Source of the DNA: Taklimakanibacter albus
Lineage (GTDB): Bacteria; Pseudomonadota; Alphaproteobacteria; Rhizobiales; Aestuariivirgaceae
DNA: 64,000 nucleotides
Assembly (NCBI RefSeq): GCF_016595235.1
Contig: NZ_JAENHL010000007.1
Span: 1,276,765-1,340,764, forward strand
Direction: 5' to 3'
The translations under genes and the position numbers were made by a program. Shown piece by piece: positions 51,325-59,008 of the stretch; the stretch's first letter is position 1, and each line of letters begins with the position of its first letter. The notes under the pieces are model-generated. The model worked only from the letters and a program-made list of their open reading frames with translations. It did not search any database and had not been told where the DNA came from.

Positions 51325-52488
51325 TCATAGGATGAAGTCGCCGGCGACGAGCTGGTGCGAGCCCGTCAGCATGATGCGGAAGTCGGAATTGCCATCACCA
51401 TCGATGTCGCCGGAAATCCAGGTGTTGCCATCGATATGCGAGCTGCGCAGCTCGCCGGCCGTTCCTGAATAATCGTCGCCGCCGATGAAGGTGAAGGTCA
51501 GATTGTCGGATTGATTGCCATCGAGAGATCCCGTTTTCCCGACCGATGAAAGATCGATCTTGTCGCCCTGCGCATGGCTGAAATCGGTGATGACATCACT
51601 GCGCGACGTATCGAGAGCGCTTTCGAGCGTGTTGCCAAAAGCGCCGAAGTAGAACCGGTCGGCGCCGGTGCCGCCGGCCAGCGTGTCCTTGCCACCGCCG
51701 CCATTGAGCACGTCATTATCGGCACCGCCGTCGAGTACGTCGTCGCCATCGCCGCCGCCCAGTCCGTCTTTTCCCTCGAAGCCCCAGAGGAAATCCCGGC
51801 CTTCCTGACCATAGAGCTGGTTGGCTACGGCACTGCCGAAGAGATAGTCATTGCCGAACGAGCCGCGGGCATTCTCGATGCCGGCGAATGTGTCGCCTTG
51901 CGCGTCGCCATACATGCCGTAGCCGTCGCGCAGATTGACGAAGACATAATCCGGTGACGTGTCATAGGCGACGGTATCGATGCCGGCCCCGCCATCGAGC
52001 AGATCGGCGCCCTTGCCGCCAGAGAGCTCGTCGTCGCCGTTGCCGCCATAGAGGCTGTCATTGCCGTCACGCCCGGCCAGCCCGTCATTGCCGTCATTGC
52101 CATAAAGCTTGTTGGCATTGGCATCGCCGATAATAGCGTCGCCATAAGCGGAGCCGCGGACATTCTCGATGCCGCGCAGCGTGTCCTTGTCGGCCTCTTT
52201 CTGCGACTGCAGATAGCCATAGCCTTGCTGCAGGCTGACTTCCACCGCGCCCCCGTAAAGCGCATATGAAACGGTGTCGTTGCCGGAATCCCCGTTGAGA
52301 AAGCCGCCATAGACGAAATCGATGCCGAGGCCCGGCACGAACGTATCGTCACCATCATTGCCGAGCAGCAGGTCGTTGCCGCCACCGCCCTGCAGGAGGT
52401 CATTGCCGCCGGCGCCGTAGATCCAGTCATTGCCGTCGTCGCCGATGATCCAATCGCTGTTTTCGGTGGGCGTTCCAAAAATGATCAT
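51325..52488 (-). CDS. RTX calcium-binding protein 1 (type I secretion cargo)
   Basis: A 387-residue RTX protein, first gene of the secretion operon. N-terminus MIIFGTPTENSDWIIGDDGN is nearly the same as cargo 2; repeats at about residues 16-50 and 130-280; C-terminal DVITDFSHAQGDKIDLSSVG and final HQLVAGDFIL. Compared with cargo 2, the first 150 residues are most similar, so it is a recent tandem duplicate that has diverged in the middle. Its role outside the cell (surface coat, adhesion, biofilm) is unknown. Confidence 0.88.
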   Translation of the reverse strand: MIIFGTPTENSDWIIGDDGNDWIYGAGGNDLLQGGGGNDLLLGNDGDDTFVPGLGIDFVYGGFLNGDSGNDTVSYALYGGAVEVSLQQGYGYLQSQKEADKDTLRGIENVRGSAYGDAIIGDANANKLYGNDGNDGLAGRDGNDSLYGGNGDDELSGGKGADLLDGGAGIDTVAYDTSPDYVFVNLRDGYGMYGDAQGDTFAGIENARGSFGNDYLFGSAVANQLYGQEGRDFLWGFEGKDGLGGGDGDDVLDGGADNDVLNGGGGKDTLAGGTGADRFYFGAFGNTLESALDTSRSDVITDFSHAQGDKIDLSSVGKTGSLDGNQSDNLTFTFIGGDDYSGTAGELRSSHIDGNTWISGDIDGDGNSDFRIMLTGSHQLVAGDFIL

Positions 52489-52570
52489 GATGTGCCTCCG
52501 GTTTGATGGACGGAGGACACCCTATCGCCACATGACTGAACGGCATCCGCGGGCGCCGTTCAGTCGAGGT

Positions 52571-54100
52571 TCAGGCTTTTATGGAATCGCCGCGTTTGCG
52601 GCGTTCCATGTAATCGCGCAACGCCTCGTCTACGCCCGCATCGATCGGCGGTTGTTCATAATCCTTAAGCATCTGCTTCCAGATGCGATTGGCCTTGACG
52701 GGCGCCGTTTCACGGCCGCGCTCGATCCAGGTGTCGTGATTGTCCCAGTTGGAGATCAGCGGCTGATAGAAGGCCGTCTCGTAGCGCGCCAGCGTATGCG
52801 CGGTGCCGAAATAGTGCCCGGCCGGCCCCACTTCGCGCACCGCATCGAGCGCCAGCGTTTCCGGTGTCACCTGGAAGGGCTCGCAATAGGCGGCCATCAT
52901 CTGCAGGAGATCGGCATCGAGGATGAGCTTCTCGAAGGAGGCGGTGAGGCCGCCGCCGAGCCAGCCCGCCGCATGCAGAACCAGATTGGCGCCGCCCATG
53001 ATCGAGCCCCACAGCGCCATCATGCTTTCATAGGCCGCCTGCGCATCGACGTCATTGGCGGCGGTGACATTGCTCGAGCGGAACGGCATGCCGATGAGCC
53101 GCGCCAGCTGCCCCGAGGCCTGCGCGGCCTGCGCATATTCGGGCGTGCCGAAAGCGGGCGCGCCGGATTTCATATCGACATTGGAGGTGAAGCCACCATA
53201 CATCGCCGGCGCCCCCGGCCGCACGATCTGGGTCAGCGCAATGCCGGCAAGCGCTTCCGCATGCTGTTGGGCGAGCGCCCCGGCCAATGTCACGGGCGAC
53301 ATCGCGCCCGCCAGCGTGAAGGGCGTCACGATCACGCATTGGCCATGCTCGGCGAAGGTCATGAGCCCTTCCGCCATCGGGATGTCGAGCTGTAACGGCG
53401 AATTGGTGTTGATGACACAAGTGAAGACCGGATCGTCGATCAGCCCTTCCCGCGTCGTGCCGAGCGAGATTGCCGCCATTTCGAGCGCGTCGATCGCCCG
53501 GTCGGTGCCGAGCCCTTGCGGCTGCCAGTTTTTGTCGAGCAGCGTGATCTCGGCATAATAGAGATCGAGATGGCGCGTTTCGGCCGGCAGGTCGAGCGGC
53601 TCGAAAGGGCCACCGCCCTCCTGATGCAGGATGTCGAGCATCTGGATGAGTTTCAGATAGTCGCACATTTCGGCATAGGTGCCGGCGCGCCGACCGCGTT
53701 CGAGATCGCTCACATAAGCGGGTCCGCCGACCGAGGAGAAGATCGCATTCCGGTTGCCGACCCGGACATTCTTGGCCGGGTTGCGGGCGCGCAGCGAGAA
53801 CTCCGCCGGCGCCTTGGCGACGAGATCGGTGATCATCGCGCGATCGAAGCGCACCTGAAGCTCACCTTCGTCCACGCTGGCGCCGGCTGCGCCAAAGAGA
53901 GCGCGGGCGCGTGGTTCCAGCACCCTCATGCCGATTTCTTCGAGAATGGTCAGCCCCGTGTCGTGGATCGCTTCGACCTGATCGGCGCTCAACACCTCGA
54001 TCGGCCGGTAAGGCAAGGTGAACTGCTTCCATGGCCGCTGCTGCAGGGCGCCGGGTATGCGTTGCGGGCGCTCGCGCCGCCTCGATGTCGCTCTGCTCAT
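52571..54100 (-). CDS. MttB-family trimethylamine/quaternary-amine methyltransferase homologue
   Basis: A 509-residue member of the MttB family lacking pyrrolysine: the frame is open with no internal amber codon. Family blocks visible: ADQVEAIHDTGLTILEEIGMRVLEPRARALF, FSSVGGPAYVSDLERGRRAGTYAEMCDYLKL, FTLAGAMSPVTLAGALAQQHAEALAGIALTQ, MYGGFTSNVDMKSGAPAFGTPEYA. Non-pyrrolysine members characterised elsewhere (MtgB, MtpB, MtcB) demethylate glycine betaine, proline betaine or carnitine, passing the methyl group to a corrinoid protein. No corrinoid protein or second methyltransferase is in the window. The start overlaps the stop of the TMADH-like gene by 4 nt, making a two-gene operon under operator site C. 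Confidence 0.9.
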   Translation of the reverse strand: MSRATSRRRERPQRIPGALQQRPWKQFTLPYRPIEVLSADQVEAIHDTGLTILEEIGMRVLEPRARALFGAAGASVDEGELQVRFDRAMITDLVAKAPAEFSLRARNPAKNVRVGNRNAIFSSVGGPAYVSDLERGRRAGTYAEMCDYLKLIQMLDILHQEGGGPFEPLDLPAETRHLDLYYAEITLLDKNWQPQGLGTDRAIDALEMAAISLGTTREGLIDDPVFTCVINTNSPLQLDIPMAEGLMTFAEHGQCVIVTPFTLAGAMSPVTLAGALAQQHAEALAGIALTQIVRPGAPAMYGGFTSNVDMKSGAPAFGTPEYAQAAQASGQLARLIGMPFRSSNVTAANDVDAQAAYESMMALWGSIMGGANLVLHAAGWLGGGLTASFEKLILDADLLQMMAAYCEPFQVTPETLALDAVREVGPAGHYFGTAHTLARYETAFYQPLISNWDNHDTWIERGRETAPVKANRIWKQMLKDYEQPPIDAGVDEALRDYMERRKRGDSIKA

Positions 54101-56127
54101 GGTTCGGGCCTTTCGCGGCGGAGGAGCTCGGATCTGGGTTCGTCGAATTCACGGGCGAAACGGTGCCCGGCGAAGACCGCATCGGCGATATGGGACGGCG
54201 CATGGCAGTCGCCGATGGCGCTCACCGTACCTTGTGGCAATCGGTGGACGAGATCCCGGTAAAGTGAATCGTCAGGGACGCGCCCGGTGACCAGCAGCAG
54301 CGTGTCGCAGGTCAGGTCACGCTCGCGGCCCGAATAGACGCAAACGAAACGCGCCTGGTCGCCGGCCATGCCCTTGAGCTGATGCGACAGGACCAGCTCG
54401 ACATCGAGCGCCATCAGCCGCGACTGGATGAAGCCCTGCTCGTCGGTCATCTGCGTCCAGGACGACACCACCGGCGCCGGCGTCACATAGGTGACCTTAT
54501 GACCCTGGCGCTTCAGCATCTCGGCGAGCGCGCTGCCCACCGCATAATGATCGTCGTCATAAATCACGATGGACTGTGCTGTCCCCGCGAGGCGTTCGAT
54601 GTCATGGGGGGTGAGTATCTTGTCGCTTTCCGGCAGGCTCAGCGGCTCCTCGCCGAATGCGCCGATCGCATCGCGCCGCCAGATGCCGCCGGTCGCCACC
54701 ACGACATGATCGGCGCCGAAGCCTTCCACATCCTCGGCCGTCATCCGGCTTTCACGATAGACCGCGATATTGGACAGCTTGCCGATCATATGTTCGCGAT
54801 GGTCGCGCACCCGGATCCAGCTCGCCAGGCCAGGAAGCCTTGCTTCGGCGAGCACCCGCCCGCCGAGCTCGCGGCGGGCTTCGGCCAGCGCCACCTGATG
54901 GCCGCGCCGCCCGAGCGCCAGCGCGCATTCGAGGCCGGCCGGGCCGCCGCCGATGACGAGGATGCTTTTCTCCGAACGTTTCGGTGCGATCTTTTCCGGA
55001 TGCCAGCCGCGCCGCCATTCTTCGCCCATGGTCGGGTTCTGGGTGCAGCGGATCGGGATCGATTCATTGTTCGCGGCGCGGCAGATATTGCAGCCGATAC
55101 ATTCGCGGATCTCGTCCTCACGGCCCTCCCTGATCTTCTGCGGCAGGAACGGATCGGCGATCGAAGGCCGCGCCGCGCCGATGAAATCGAGGATGCCACG
55201 GCGCAGCTGGCTCATCATCATGTCGGGCGAGGTGAAGCGGCCGACGCCGACGACCGGCTTTGTCGTCATTTTCTTGACGAAGGAGACATAGTCTTCCTGG
55301 AATCCTTCCTCGGAGAAGCGCGCGCTCTTGGAATCATTGCCGAGCGCGCCCGCGACATTGACGTCCCAGAGATCGGGCAGCTCGGCGAGAACGCCCACGA
55401 TATCGCGCGCCTCACCGTCATGGGTGATGCCTTTCGGCCCGTGCAGCTCATCGACCGCGAGGCGCAGCGCCACGGCGCAGTCGTCTTTGACGGCGGCGCG
55501 GGTTTCTTCGATCATCTCGCGCAGGAGCCTGGTGCGGTTCTCGATGCTGCCGCCATATTCGTCGCTGCGCCGGTTGGTGCGCGGCGACAGGAATTGCAGC
55601 GGCAGATAGTCATGCCCGGCATAGACATAGACGATGTCGAATCCGGCCTTTCGGGCGCGCGCCGCGGCATCCTTCTGCCAGCGCCGGAACTCGGCGATGT
55701 CCGCCTTGTCCATGGCGCGCGCGCCCATCGGCTGGATGAACTTGGCGCGCTGGCCTGAAGGCGACAGCAGCGGCTCGCGCGTCAGCCGGTTATTGGCATG
55801 GAAGCCGCCATGCCAGAGCTCGACGGCGGCGAGACTGCCATGCGCGTGGATCGCCTCGGCGGTCTTGGCGAGCGCCCGCACATCGTCCTCGTCCCACAGC
55901 GACAGATAGCCGAAGGGGAAGTCGTCGGATGAAGGATGGATCGAGCAATATTCGGTGGCGACGACGCCCCAGCCGCCTTCCGCCTTGATCCCGCGCAGAG
56001 CGGCCGAGGCCTTGGGCGCCCGCCAGCCCATGCCGCTCGCATGCGGCGTCTGATAGAAGCGGTTCGGCGCCGTCTTGGGCCCGATCCGCACCGTCTCGAA
56101 CAGCCTGGCATAACGCGGGTTGAACAT
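54097..56127 (-). CDS. TMADH-like iron-sulfur flavoprotein (OYE domain plus FAD/NAD domains)
   Basis: A 676-residue protein of the trimethylamine dehydrogenase/2,4-dienoyl-CoA reductase group. Residues 1-340 are a TIM-barrel FMN domain (MFNPRYARLFETVRIGPKTAPNRFYQ). The cluster ligands are CIGCNICRAANNESIPIRCTQNP (about 330-352), and the FAD/NAD part begins ILVIGGGPAGLECALALGRRGHQV (about 375-398). In TMADH a Cys in YQVPHC binds FMN covalently; here the motif is YQTPHA, so the flavin is probably non-covalent. Related enzymes demethylate N-methylproline or dimethylglycine-type amines. Start 56127 follows AAGGA at 7 nt; the operator covers that site. Confidence 0.88.
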   Translation of the reverse strand: MFNPRYARLFETVRIGPKTAPNRFYQTPHASGMGWRAPKASAALRGIKAEGGWGVVATEYCSIHPSSDDFPFGYLSLWDEDDVRALAKTAEAIHAHGSLAAVELWHGGFHANNRLTREPLLSPSGQRAKFIQPMGARAMDKADIAEFRRWQKDAAARARKAGFDIVYVYAGHDYLPLQFLSPRTNRRSDEYGGSIENRTRLLREMIEETRAAVKDDCAVALRLAVDELHGPKGITHDGEARDIVGVLAELPDLWDVNVAGALGNDSKSARFSEEGFQEDYVSFVKKMTTKPVVGVGRFTSPDMMMSQLRRGILDFIGAARPSIADPFLPQKIREGREDEIRECIGCNICRAANNESIPIRCTQNPTMGEEWRRGWHPEKIAPKRSEKSILVIGGGPAGLECALALGRRGHQVALAEARRELGGRVLAEARLPGLASWIRVRDHREHMIGKLSNIAVYRESRMTAEDVEGFGADHVVVATGGIWRRDAIGAFGEEPLSLPESDKILTPHDIERLAGTAQSIVIYDDDHYAVGSALAEMLKRQGHKVTYVTPAPVVSSWTQMTDEQGFIQSRLMALDVELVLSHQLKGMAGDQARFVCVYSGRERDLTCDTLLLVTGRVPDDSLYRDLVHRLPQGTVSAIGDCHAPSHIADAVFAGHRFAREFDEPRSELLRRERPEP

Positions 56128-56128
56128 G

Positions 56129-56177
56129 CCCATTTCCTTGTTGAACGATTGTACAACAAGGAAATGGGCAATTGCAA
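56129..56177 (-). promoter_or_regulatory. Promoter and TetR/BetI-type operator, site C
   Basis: The core operator at 56136-56161 starts CCTTGTTGAAC and ends GTACAACAAGG on the plus strand. The full inverted repeat is longer: 15-bp perfect arms, 56129-56143 and 56154-56168. On the coding (minus) strand a -35 TTGCAA (56172-56177), 18-nt spacer and -10 TACAAT (56148-56153) place the operator over the -10 and the ribosome site of the flavoprotein gene. Confidence 0.7.
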
Positions 56178-56201
56178 TGGCCCCGCCCGGGATGCCGGCG
56201 C

Positions 56202-56561
56202 TTACTTGATCGGCGTGAGGATCTCGGTGCCGGCGCCATTCTGGCCGGCGACGGTCCATACACCGCGCAATGTCCCGTCGGGCGCCGCCTTGTAGATGAT
56301 GAGCCCGATATCCTTGCCCAACACATAGCCGGCGGCGAAGGCATCCTCATTGCGCATGCAGAAGCCCTTCGACGTGGTGCCGCCGGTTTGCCAGGCGATT
56401 TCGCAGGTGGTGTTCGAGGTGATGGTGATCAGCGCCTGGCCCGCATAGGGCGAGCCGTCGACATTGGTGCCGGCCACGTTATAGGCGCCGCCGATGCTTT
56501 GCGCCGCCGCGGCGCCCGACAGCATGCCGGTCAGCAGCACGGCCCAGAGGAAACGTCCCAT
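56202..56561 (-). CDS. Small exported protein of unknown function
   Basis: A 119-residue protein with a signal peptide (MGRFLWAVLLTGMLSGAAAAQ, cleavage near AAAAQS). The mature part is a small beta-rich domain: IGGAYNVAGTNVDGSPYAGQALITITSNTTCEIAWQTGG, one Cys pair (TCEIAW and GFCMRNED), then AAGYVLGKDIGLIIYK and TLRGVWTVAGQNGAGTEIL. Similar lipocalin-like exported hypotheticals occur widely in proteobacteria, but no function is known to me. It may be the end of the btaA-btaB-marC-hydrolase strand run. Confidence 0.75.
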   Translation of the reverse strand: MGRFLWAVLLTGMLSGAAAAQSIGGAYNVAGTNVDGSPYAGQALITITSNTTCEIAWQTGGTTSKGFCMRNEDAFAAGYVLGKDIGLIIYKAAPDGTLRGVWTVAGQNGAGTEILTPIK

Positions 56562-56638
56562 TTGGTCTCTCCCGTTCACAACCCCCGCAAACTATGCCGC
56601 TACGGAAGACTTTGTCGAGGCGCATTTGCGCAGCCCGC

Positions 56639-56758
56639 TCATAGGCCGGGCGGCGGTTTCGGTCCTTGATCCGGGATCGGCGCCGGACGCGGCGGTTCGG
56701 GCATGGGCATCGGCCGGGGCTCGCTGGGCGGCACCCCTTGCGGTTTTGGATGGCTCAT
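56639..56758 (-). CDS. Proline-rich microprotein (39 residues)
   Basis: Reads MSHPKPQGVPPSEPRPMPMP... and ends KPPPGL, with about 18 Pro in 39 residues. GAGGAGGT lies 8 nt before ATG 56758, a strong ribosome site. It fits between the hydrolase (36 bp upstream) and the exported protein on the same strand. No homologue recognised; a real microprotein is likely from the ribosome site and spacing but not proven. Confidence 0.5.
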   Translation of the reverse strand: MSHPKPQGVPPSEPRPMPMPEPPRPAPIPDQGPKPPPGL

Positions 56759-56794
56759 CGCCGAGCACCTCCTCACCCGCTTCATAACCGCCGA

Positions 56795-57625
56795 TCAGGC
56801 TTCAAATAAGGCCGCGGTCAAAGGCGAGCGCGGATCGGTCAGCCCCTCGATCACATCGAAATGGTGCCGGTTGGCCTCGACGATTTCGGCCGTGGCGGCG
56901 CCGAGACCGCGCCAGACATTGGCGAGGAGCGCGTTCTGGCGGATGAACTCGGCGCGCTCGGCCGCCCCCACCCAGCAGGTGATCCTTGTACTGGGCAACG
57001 GCTCGAGCAAAGCCGGACTCTCGGCCAAGGCGTCCACCGCCTCGATTTTCAGCGTCTCGTTCATCGTCGTCTTCATGAGCGGGCGCAGATCATGTAGGCC
57101 CGATATCGAGACGACATGGGCGATGCGCCGCTGTACCTCTTCCGGCAGCAGTGCGGGCGCCGCCATCAAACGCGAGACGAGATGGCCGCCGGCCGAATGC
57201 CCGGCGAGATAGATCGGACCTTCGACCTCGCGCGCGGCGAAGCTCACCGCTTCGGCGACCTCACGCGCGATGCCGGCGATGCCGATATCGGGACAGAGCG
57301 TGTAGCTCTGCATCGCCACCGCGAAACCGCGCCGGACCGCGCCCTCCGCCAGATGCGACCAGTGCGACTTGTCGAAGCGCATCCAGTAGCCGCCATGCAC
57401 GAAGACGAAGAGACCCCAGGGCTTCTCCGTCGGCAGGAACAGATCGAGCTTGTTACGCGGCTGCGCGCCATAGGAAAGATCGAGCTTCATGCTGCCGATC
57501 GCGCCGATGCCATCGCGAAAGGCAGCGGCCGCCTCGGCCCAGCGCCCCGGATAGGCGTCGCCGCCGGCAATATGGGCACCGTTCGTATAGGCGTCGTTCC
57601 AGTCTTCGATGGCCGGGAAGATCAT
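56795..57625 (-). CDS. Alpha/beta hydrolase, kynurenine formamidase-like
   Basis: A 276-residue hydrolase. The oxyanion motif HGGYWMRFDKSHW (about residues 76-88) is the HGGxW seen in kynurenine formamidases and hormone-sensitive-lipase-like esterases; the nucleophile is Ser in YLAGHSAGGHLVSRLM (about 138-153); the catalytic His is probably in NRHHFDVIEGL (about 252-262). It would hydrolyse an amide or ester in the cytoplasm. It lies 15 bp after marC on the same strand. No kynureninase or tryptophan dioxygenase gene is nearby, so the kynurenine role is not supported by context. Confidence 0.85.
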   Translation of the reverse strand: MIFPAIEDWNDAYTNGAHIAGGDAYPGRWAEAAAAFRDGIGAIGSMKLDLSYGAQPRNKLDLFLPTEKPWGLFVFVHGGYWMRFDKSHWSHLAEGAVRRGFAVAMQSYTLCPDIGIAGIAREVAEAVSFAAREVEGPIYLAGHSAGGHLVSRLMAAPALLPEEVQRRIAHVVSISGLHDLRPLMKTTMNETLKIEAVDALAESPALLEPLPSTRITCWVGAAERAEFIRQNALLANVWRGLGAATAEIVEANRHHFDVIEGLTDPRSPLTAALFEA

Positions 57626-57640
57626 GAGAGTCTTGGTCCT

Positions 57641-58327
57641 TCACACATGCGAGGGCATGACGCGCGTTGGGATGATGCTCACCAGCGCCTCCTGCACGCC
57701 GGTGAGACAGATCTGCACGCCGATGCACAAAAGCAGAAAGGCCGACATGCGCGTCACCACGCGCGAGCCGTTCTGGCCGAGCAGCGACACGACCCGGTCG
57801 GCCGAAGCGTAGAAGAGGCCGATGGTCAGCGCCACCACCAATGCCGCCACTGACATGCCGGTGAAATAGGGAATGACGTCGAGCGTGTTCTTGGGCCGGT
57901 TGGCGCTGAGCGCGATCGCCACCGAAATCGTGCCGGGCCCGGTGGTCAGCGGCATGGTGAGCGGGAAGAAGGCGTCATCGCTGGCGCCGGTGGCCTTGGA
58001 TGCCTGCTCCTGCTTGCGGCCCTCGTTCTGCTCCGGCGCCGAGAGCATTTCCCAGGCCCGCACCGCCACGACGAGACCGCCCGCCACCCTGAGCGCGCTC
58101 AGCGAAACACCGAAAAAGCCGATCAGCGTGGCGCCGGCCAGCAGCGACACCAGCATGACGCCCAGCGAATAGGTGGCCACCCGCCAGGCGAGCGCGGTGC
58201 GCTCCGCCCGTGTATTCCCGGCTGTTACCTGGTGATAGATCAGCGCGATGCCGATCGGATTGACGATCGAGAACAGCGCCGGAAAGGCGATGAGGAAACT
58301 CTCGATCGTGCTGCTCAGGACCCACAT
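57641..58327 (-). CDS. MarC-family integral membrane protein
   Basis: A 228-residue membrane protein with about six helices, of the MarC/UPF0056 family. Characteristic features: IAFPALFSIVNPIGIALIYHQVT (about residues 13-35), the polar loop between helices 3 and 4 (EQNEGRKQEQASK) and FFPLTMPLTTGPGTISVAIALS (about 121-142). The family was named from a multiple-antibiotic-resistance locus, but a resistance role was not confirmed; transport function is uncertain. It begins 6 bp after the btaB stop, so it is likely part of the btaA-btaB transcript. Confidence 0.9.
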   Translation of the reverse strand: MWVLSSTIESFLIAFPALFSIVNPIGIALIYHQVTAGNTRAERTALAWRVATYSLGVMLVSLLAGATLIGFFGVSLSALRVAGGLVVAVRAWEMLSAPEQNEGRKQEQASKATGASDDAFFPLTMPLTTGPGTISVAIALSANRPKNTLDVIPYFTGMSVAALVVALTIGLFYASADRVVSLLGQNGSRVVTRMSAFLLLCIGVQICLTGVQEALVSIIPTRVMPSHV

Positions 58328-58333
58328 AGGGTG

Positions 58334-59008
58334 TCAGAATAGAGAGGAATTCGCCCTTTCTGACAAGCCCGGGTTTCGCACCGCGAAGAGCCAGGCATAG
58401 CCGCCCTTGAGCGCCGTGAACTGGAGCGCCGCGCCTTGGGCGCGCGCCACGTCCTCGAGCCTTTCACGTAAATCGGCCCGGGGCGTCACATGGAACCAGG
58501 AGAGCCATGTGCGCAAGGTCGAGCGGAAGAGCCTGGGCAGCCGTTCCTGCTGGCCGAAATCGACGACATGCAGCTCGCCACCCGGCGCCAGCATGGAGCT
58601 CGCCTGCGCAAGCACATCCTGCCAGGGCGGGATCATCGACAAAGCGTAGGAAATGAAGACGCGATCGAATTTTTCGACCCCGAACAGCTGTTGCGGATCG
58701 AAAGCGGCGGCATCCGCCTTGGCATAGGCGATATCCTGCCCGCGCGAATGCGCCCGCGCCGTCGCGAGCATGGCGTCCGAGATGTCGAGGCCGAAGAGCC
58801 GGGCCTGCGGATAGCGCCGCCGCACGCTCAACAGATTGCGCCCGGTGCCGCAGCCGATCTCCAGCACCGTCCCGTTGCGGGGCGGCGCCAGGGTCTCGAT
58901 CAGCCGGTCACGGCCCAGAAGATAATATTTGCGAGTCGCATCATAGAAATGCCGCTGGTGGCGGTAGATGCGGTCCATGAGATCGCTGTGATGGGCGTCA
59001 ACGGTCAC
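58334..59008 (-). CDS. btaB: BtaB, betaine-lipid N-methyltransferase
   Basis: A 224-residue SAM-dependent methyltransferase that converts diacylglyceryl-homoserine to DGTS by three N-methylations. The Rossmann motif is GTVLEIGCGTGRNLLSVRRRYP (about residues 44-65), with LFGLDISDAMLATARAH after it and ISYALSMIPPWQDVLAQASSMLAPGGELHVVDFG downstream. The N-terminus (MDRIYRHQRHFYDATRKYYLLGRDRLI) is the family's. It overlaps the btaA stop by 4 nt, which with the BtaA identity makes the assignment firm. Confidence 0.9.
   Translation of the reverse strand: MTVDAHHSDLMDRIYRHQRHFYDATRKYYLLGRDRLIETLAPPRNGTVLEIGCGTGRNLLSVRRRYPQARLFGLDISDAMLATARAHSRGQDIAYAKADAAAFDPQQLFGVEKFDRVFISYALSMIPPWQDVLAQASSMLAPGGELHVVDFGQQERLPRLFRSTLRTWLSWFHVTPRADLRERLEDVARAQGAALQFTALKGGYAWLFAVRNPGLSERANSSLF

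Noticed and set aside
52571-54100. Pyrrolysine in the MttB homologue
   Set aside because: The reading frame has no internal TAG; the protein is a non-pyrrolysine family member.
56795-57625. Assignment of the hydrolase as kynurenine formamidase (kynB)
   Set aside because: The HGGxW motif is shared with other esterases and no tryptophan-degradation genes are nearby, so no gene symbol is given.
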